From positions 124,001 through 188,000 of the forward strand of contig NZ_QWVS01000016.1 of the NCBI RefSeq assembly GCF_003570725.1: a stretch of DNA of 64,000 bases, in the 5' to 3' direction. A model generated the notes under the pieces. The model did no database searches. It was given only the letters and a program-made list of their open reading frames with translations, and was not told where the DNA came from. Made by a program: the position numbers and the translations under genes. This document shows positions 60,196 through 64,000 of this stretch, in pieces. The stretch is from Peribacillus asahii (lineage in GTDB: Bacteria; Bacillota; Bacilli; Bacillales; DSM-1321). Numbering within the stretch: position 1 is the stretch's first letter; each line of letters starts with the position of its first letter.

Positions 60196-60546
60196 ATGAT
60201 GGATACAACGCATTTACACATCACAACTTGGGTGATTGGTCTTATCCTCTTTTTCGTAACGTATTCGATGTTAAAAGGTGGAAATCCTAAAGCGAAAATG
60301 ATGCATATGATTACCCGCTTGTTTTTCATTCTTATTTTCCTTTCAGGCGGTATGCTGATCTCTGATTTCGGCGTATATGCAACGAAGATGATTGTCGGCT
60401 TATTAGTCATTGCGTTTATGGAAATGGTATTAGTACGTACGGCTAAAAGAAAAAGTACAGGAGTTATGTGGACATTATTTATATTAAGTTTACTCTTTGT
60501 ACTATATTTAGGTTTCTCTTTACCGTTAGGAATCACTATTTTTTAA
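60196..60546 (+). CDS. yisL: YisL, UPF0344-family membrane protein
   Basis: 116 residues (B. subtilis YisL near 118), four membrane helices. It begins with THLHITTWVIGLILFFVTYS (H..TW..G..L) and has the conserved helix MLISDFGVYATKMIVG. ATG 60196 or 60199 is the start, with GGGGG upstream. Function unknown. Convergent with yisN over a strong shared terminator. Confidence 0.88.
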   Translation: MMDTTHLHITTWVIGLILFFVTYSMLKGGNPKAKMMHMITRLFFILIFLSGGMLISDFGVYATKMIVGLLVIAFMEMVLVRTAKRKSTGVMWTLFILSLLFVLYLGFSLPLGITIF

Positions 60547-60551
60547 TAAGT

Positions 60552-60590
60552 AATAAAGAAGCGGACGCTAAGAGCGTCCGCTTCTTTATT
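60552..60590. terminator. bidirectional terminator yisL/yisN
   Basis: An 18-bp perfect inverted repeat (AATAAAGAAGCGGACGCT and its complement) with a 3-nt loop. It includes the yisN stop codon. Confidence 0.93.
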
Positions 60591-61155
60591 TAGAGTTTAC
60601 CTTTTCAATGATGATTCTTTTTCCTGTGTTAATCGTAAATTCAAATCGGTCATTTTTATTTTCTCCATAAGAGAAATGATGCTGAACGGAACAGATTTCT
60701 GAATTGTTATCGAAAGTGAAAAAATTCACACCTGACTGGGTACTTGTATTTTCTAAAAAGGTAAGCTGATTATAGCTGTAAATGCAATCATATGTGGAGA
60801 AACCGAGAGAATTCAATGTTGTCACAAATTGAAAAAAGGAATCATCGGTTAGTTTCTCTAATAATTCTTCAAACGAGTAGATTAACTTCTTCCGGATATG
60901 AATGGTTTCATTTTGTTTGAGGAAGACGATTTCATGATTAGTAAGCTGAATGGCTCCTTCTTCTAAGATGATGCCTTGTCTCCAACGACCTGACCGGTAT
61001 ACCTCTACTTCATTGTGCATATAGTCTTCAATGGAGGAGGCCTCATCTGTTTCGTCATCAAAGAAAATCCATTGAAAATTAATATATTCTACTTTTCCTT
61101 CTGTAAATGCTCTCGTTTGCTGTTTAATTAATTTTACTCGTTGCTGCTGCCTCAT
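60586..61155 (-). CDS. yisN: YisN, DUF2777-family protein
   Basis: 189 residues, soluble. It begins MRQQQRVKLIKQQTRAFTEG and has YINFQWIFFDDETDEASSIE and WRQGIILEEGAIQL. I place it with YisN by neighbourhood and recall of the family. It is somewhat short against the B. subtilis protein (about 220). GGAGGTAA precedes ATG 61155. Function unknown. Confidence 0.72.
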   Translation of the reverse strand: MRQQQRVKLIKQQTRAFTEGKVEYINFQWIFFDDETDEASSIEDYMHNEVEVYRSGRWRQGIILEEGAIQLTNHEIVFLKQNETIHIRKKLIYSFEELLEKLTDDSFFQFVTTLNSLGFSTYDCIYSYNQLTFLENTSTQSGVNFFTFDNNSEICSVQHHFSYGENKNDRFEFTINTGKRIIIEKVNSK

Positions 61156-61341
61156 TTACAATTACCTCCAATTTGGGATGCCTCACCTACTTTTTTGACA
61201 AAATTCGTTGAAAATATAATCGTAACTGGACAAATAACCATCTTTTTATTTTTGCATAGGCTATGTTATACACTTACGACTTTGCTCACAACTTCCTAAT
61301 CTCCTAAAGAGTATTGTTCGAGTTAGAAAGGATGAAGAATT

Positions 61342-63189
61342 ATGTGTGGGATAACTGGATGGGTACATTTTCAAAAAGATTTACGCGCAGAAACGGATAC
61401 TGTAGCCAAAATGACAAGTACGTTAGCGAAACGCGGACCAGATGATGAAAATGTGTGGAGCGATACCCATGTTGTATTTGGCCATCGTCGTTTAACCGTT
61501 GTAGACCCTGTCGGAGGAAAACAACCGATGACGAAGGCTCATGAAAGTGGAGTTTATACACTTTGTTATAACGGTGAGTTGTATAATACAGAAGATTTGC
61601 GTAAAGAGCTATTATTAAAAGGATATTCCTTTAAAGGTCATTCTGATACAGAAGTTTTGCTAACTTCTTATATAGAATGGAAAGAAAAATGTGTGGAACT
61701 GTTTAATGGGATTTTTGCGTTTGCAATTTGGGATAGTGCGGAGCAAAAGCTATTTATTGGACGCGACCGTTTAGGTGTAAAGCCGCTGTTTTATGCGGAA
61801 AGAAATGGGGGACTTTTATTCGGGTCGGAGTTAAAAGCGCTGCTTGCTCATCCGGATGTTAAAGCAGAAATCAGCTATGAGGGATTAGCGGAAGTATTTG
61901 GAGTAGGGCCTTCACGTAAGCCGGGTTCAGGAGTGTTTCATCATATTCAAGAGCTGCGTCCGGGTCATGCGATGACATTGACACGTAACGGACTAAAGAT
62001 TTGGCGTTATTGGAATGTGAAAAGTGAAGAGCATACGGATAGCTTAGAAGAAACGGTAGATAAAGTTCGTTTCCTTGTTGAAGATGCCGTAACTCGTCAG
62101 TTGGTGTCAGATGTGCCGCTTTGTACATTCTTATCGGGCGGTGTTGATTCAAGTGCGATTACCGCGATTGCAGCGAATGCCTATCGCCGTGAAGGGAAAG
62201 GACCGCTTCATACGTATTCCATTGATTATGAAGATAACGCGAAGTTTTTTAAAGCAAATGATTTTCAACCAAATGCGGACGGTCCATGGATTGAAAAAAT
62301 GTCGACTGCATTCCAGACGAGGCATCATTCGTCCGTCATTACACAAGAGCTGTTGACAAACTACTTAACGGAAGCCGTTCATGTTCGCGATTTACCGGGA
62401 ATGGCGGATGTAGATTCCTCTTTACTCTGGTTTTGTAAAGAGATTAAGAAAGATTTTGTCGTCGGCTTGTCTGGAGAATGTGCGGATGAAATTTTTGGCG
62501 GATATCCATGGTTCCATCGGGAAGATGACTTGAATCGTTCTGGTTTTCCATGGATGCGTTCAACGGAAGAACGAGTGTCTTTATTGAAACAGGGATGGCG
62601 TGACAAGTTGAAGTTGGAGGAATATGCGGAGGAAGCCTATTTAACGACGATCCGTGAAATGCCAAAGCTTCCTGGTGAAACAGGTATAGCAGCGAAACGA
62701 AGAGAACTGTTTTATTTAAATATTCTTTGGTTTATGACGACGCTGTTAGATCGAAAGGACCGAATGAGTATGGGCGCGAGTCTTGAAGTGCGGGTTCCTT
62801 TTGCGGATCATCGTCTTGTCGAATATGTATGGAATATTCCGTGGGAAATGAAAATGACGGGCAATCGTGAAAAAGGGATTTTACGTAAAGCCCTTGAAGG
62901 ATTGCTGCCAACGGAAGTGCTTTATCGCAAGAAAAGTCCTTATCCGAAGACGCATAATCCAGTTTACACAGAGCGTGTACAAAGCTGGTTAAAAGAGATT
63001 TTAGAGGATTCGAATTCGATGCTCTATGAATTTTTTGATAAACAGAGGTTGAATGAGCTTGTCGAATCAAAGGGAGAGGCGTTTAGAGTGCCTTGGTTTG
63101 GGCAATTGATGTCCGGTCCGCAATTGCTCGCTCATTTAGCACAAATGCATGTATGGTTTAACGATTATAAGATTGAGATTGTAGATTAA
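61342..63189 (+). CDS. asnO: asparagine synthetase (glutamine-hydrolysing) AsnO
   Basis: 615 residues. Cys2 (MCGITGWVHF) is the amidotransferase nucleophile of the class II N-terminal domain, with RGPDDEN and YNGELYN. The synthetase domain has the PPi loop SGGVDSSAI near 266 and LSGECADEIFGGYPWF; DRMSMGASLEVRVPFAD is also typical. It makes asparagine from aspartate, ATP and glutamine. AsnO (YisO) of B. subtilis has 614 residues, acts in sporulation and sits beside yisN, so this paralogue fits best. Confidence 0.92.
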   Translation: MCGITGWVHFQKDLRAETDTVAKMTSTLAKRGPDDENVWSDTHVVFGHRRLTVVDPVGGKQPMTKAHESGVYTLCYNGELYNTEDLRKELLLKGYSFKGHSDTEVLLTSYIEWKEKCVELFNGIFAFAIWDSAEQKLFIGRDRLGVKPLFYAERNGGLLFGSELKALLAHPDVKAEISYEGLAEVFGVGPSRKPGSGVFHHIQELRPGHAMTLTRNGLKIWRYWNVKSEEHTDSLEETVDKVRFLVEDAVTRQLVSDVPLCTFLSGGVDSSAITAIAANAYRREGKGPLHTYSIDYEDNAKFFKANDFQPNADGPWIEKMSTAFQTRHHSSVITQELLTNYLTEAVHVRDLPGMADVDSSLLWFCKEIKKDFVVGLSGECADEIFGGYPWFHREDDLNRSGFPWMRSTEERVSLLKQGWRDKLKLEEYAEEAYLTTIREMPKLPGETGIAAKRRELFYLNILWFMTTLLDRKDRMSMGASLEVRVPFADHRLVEYVWNIPWEMKMTGNREKGILRKALEGLLPTEVLYRKKSPYPKTHNPVYTERVQSWLKEILEDSNSMLYEFFDKQRLNELVESKGEAFRVPWFGQLMSGPQLLAHLAQMHVWFNDYKIEIVD

Positions 63190-63205
63190 ATAGGGGAATC
63201 GAAAG

Positions 63206-63313
63206 AGTTCGTTATAAAATCATGCGCAATTCGGGAATAATCGGGCGAATTCAGTATAAAATCATGCCAAATTCGGAGATAATCGAGCGGGAAGTCTGTG
63301 TAATCATGCCAAA
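63206..63313. repeat. 42-bp tandem repeat, two full and one partial copy
   Basis: Copies at 63206-63247 and 63248-63289 share TATAAAATCATG and AATTCGG..ATAATCG.GCG; a third, partial copy at 63290-63313 keeps TAATCATGCCAAA. The spacer between asnO and the next gene holds nothing else. Confidence 0.85.
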
Positions 63314-63421
63314 TGACTGGTTTACTAATTAATTAGAATATTTTGGTATTTAAGTTTGACCTTGGAAGAATAAGAAGCTAATCTTAAAGGCGTAAGGATG
63401 TTTAGGGAGGAGGAGCGGAAT

Positions 63422-64000
63422 ATGCGCAGAGTGTTATCACTCGTTTTACTTCCGTTTCTTCTTTTTTACGCCATTCCAGTAGGAGCAGCTGAAAAAGAAG
63501 AACGAACGTTGGAAGATGAAATCATTTATTCTATCATGATTGACAGATTTTTTGATGGAAATCCAGAAAATAATGGGGATGCGGATGTTACCAATCCGAA
63601 TATGTTTAATGGCGGTGATTTTGCCGGTGTGACAAAAAAACTAGATTATTTAAAAGAGATGGGGTTCACAACGATTTTACTTTCCCCTGTTTTTATGAAT
63701 GATAAAGAGGGGTATCATGGATATTGGGTGGAGGATTTTTACAAGACAGATCCACACTTTGGTACACTAGATGAATTGAAAACATTAGTACAGGAGGCTC
63801 ATAGTCGAGATATAAAAGTGATGGTAGACTTTGTAGCTAATTCTGTCGGTCCGAATCATCCATGGTTACAGGATCCCACGAAAGAGGATTGGTTTCATGA
63901 AAAGGACAGCGCTGATGAACAACTGGAAAAAAGCTGGATTGATAGTCTGCCAGATTTAAATCACGAAAATCCTGAGGCGAAGGCTTATTTATTAGATGCA
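63422..64000 (+). CDS. secreted GH13 alpha-amylase-family glycosidase (5' part)
   Basis: 193 codons to the window end, open. A signal peptide spans about 1-22 (RRVLSLVLLPFLLFYAIPVG, cut after GAA or nearby). Then DEIIYSIMIDRFFDGNPENN and GGDFAGVTKKLDYLKEMGF follow, and GYHGYWVEDFYKTDPHFGT and the GH13 region I VMVDFVANSVGPNHPW (usually DxxxNH). The catalytic Asp/Glu lie beyond the window. Expected to be an extracellular or cell-bound starch-degrading enzyme. AGGGAGGAGGAG precedes ATG 63422. Confidence 0.9.
   Translation, partial: MRRVLSLVLLPFLLFYAIPVGAAEKEERTLEDEIIYSIMIDRFFDGNPENNGDADVTNPNMFNGGDFAGVTKKLDYLKEMGFTTILLSPVFMNDKEGYHGYWVEDFYKTDPHFGTLDELKTLVQEAHSRDIKVMVDFVANSVGPNHPWLQDPTKEDWFHEKDSADEQLEKSWIDSLPDLNHENPEAKAYLLDA

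Noticed and set aside
59967-60536. 189-codon minus-strand frame opposite yisL
   Set aside because: It lies antisense to yisL and the end of the DUF418 gene, both well supported.
63206-63313. CRISPR array
   Set aside because: The units are directly adjacent 42-bp copies without unique spacers and no cas genes are present.
1-64000. tRNA, rRNA or transposase genes
   Set aside because: I looked for tRNA-like cloverleaf sequence with CCA or T-loop GTTC pattern and for transposase motifs and saw none; the cloverleaf at 32258 lacks tRNA-conserved bases.

Overview
The window is a chromosomal segment of an endospore-forming Bacillaceae bacterium (Bacillus sensu lato). It is AT-rich with strong AGGAGG-type ribosome sites. 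It carries spore genes (gerPA-F, yhaL, two yjcZ-type miniproteins, yhjD, asnO), the competence gene comK, the transition-state regulator scoC, and an order recalling Bacillus subtilis from hemZ through yhaR-yhaH-trpP-serC-hit-ecs, hem, yhf and addBA to gerP and yis. Family and synteny statements come from recall, since no search could be run. It is not B. subtilis itself: several genes expected at their usual places (yhaO-yhaN, pbpF, hemY, sbcD-sbcC) are absent here and others are inserted.

Layout. 1-560: end of hemZ. 900-2920: divergent copC and copD. 2900-10200: an accessory, very AT-rich stretch of eight same-strand, single-gene units (two small unknown proteins, a SEDS/FtsW-like membrane protein, VOC, VanZ, SRPBCC, a nucleoside transporter and a HAD phosphatase). 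Imperfect copies of one repeat (core ACTAACGGG...TTTAGTTTAACAAG) and Rho-independent terminators separate them, giving a cassette-like array. 10356-17707: acyl-CoA ligase, crotonase, ABC exporter yhaQP, a cysteine synthase-like gene, yhaM and yhaL. 17771-24270: prsA, spore miniproteins, yhaI, scoC, yhaH, trpP, serC and hit. 24271-24985: a gene-free stretch with internal repeats that ends in a minus-strand terminator, a candidate non-coding RNA. 24986-29189: ecsA, ecsB, an inserted MFS gene and ecsC. 29389-32124: hmoB, hemE and hemH. 32258-32401: a striking nested palindrome (cloverleaf). 32514-37833: yhgD-yhgE, yhfH, yhfI and lplJ. 38369-40619: an SDR gene and an MFS gene with flanking palindromes. 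40940-48284: lcfB, an HD hydrolase, yhfN, a YitT protein, an IDEAL-domain protein, comK, yhjD and yhjE. 48540-56623: addB, addA and a MOSC protein. 56700-58722: gerPF to gerPA. 58878-64000: a DUF418 protein, yisL, yisN, asnO, a 42-bp tandem repeat and the start of a secreted GH13 glycosidase.

How the genes work together. HemZ, HemE, HemH and HmoB make and turn over haem. AddAB processes double-strand breaks and serves recombination during ComK-driven competence. ScoC, EcsABC and PrsA act on exoprotein expression and secretion. LcfB, the second acyl-CoA ligase and the crotonase belong to fatty-acid breakdown, and a FadR-type operator sits before lcfB. GerP proteins make the spore coat permeable to germinants. 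The features most worth a second look are the cassette-like array, the cloverleaf between hemH and yhgD, the repeat-rich hit-ecsA spacer, the trpP leader and the paired YhgD-type operators.
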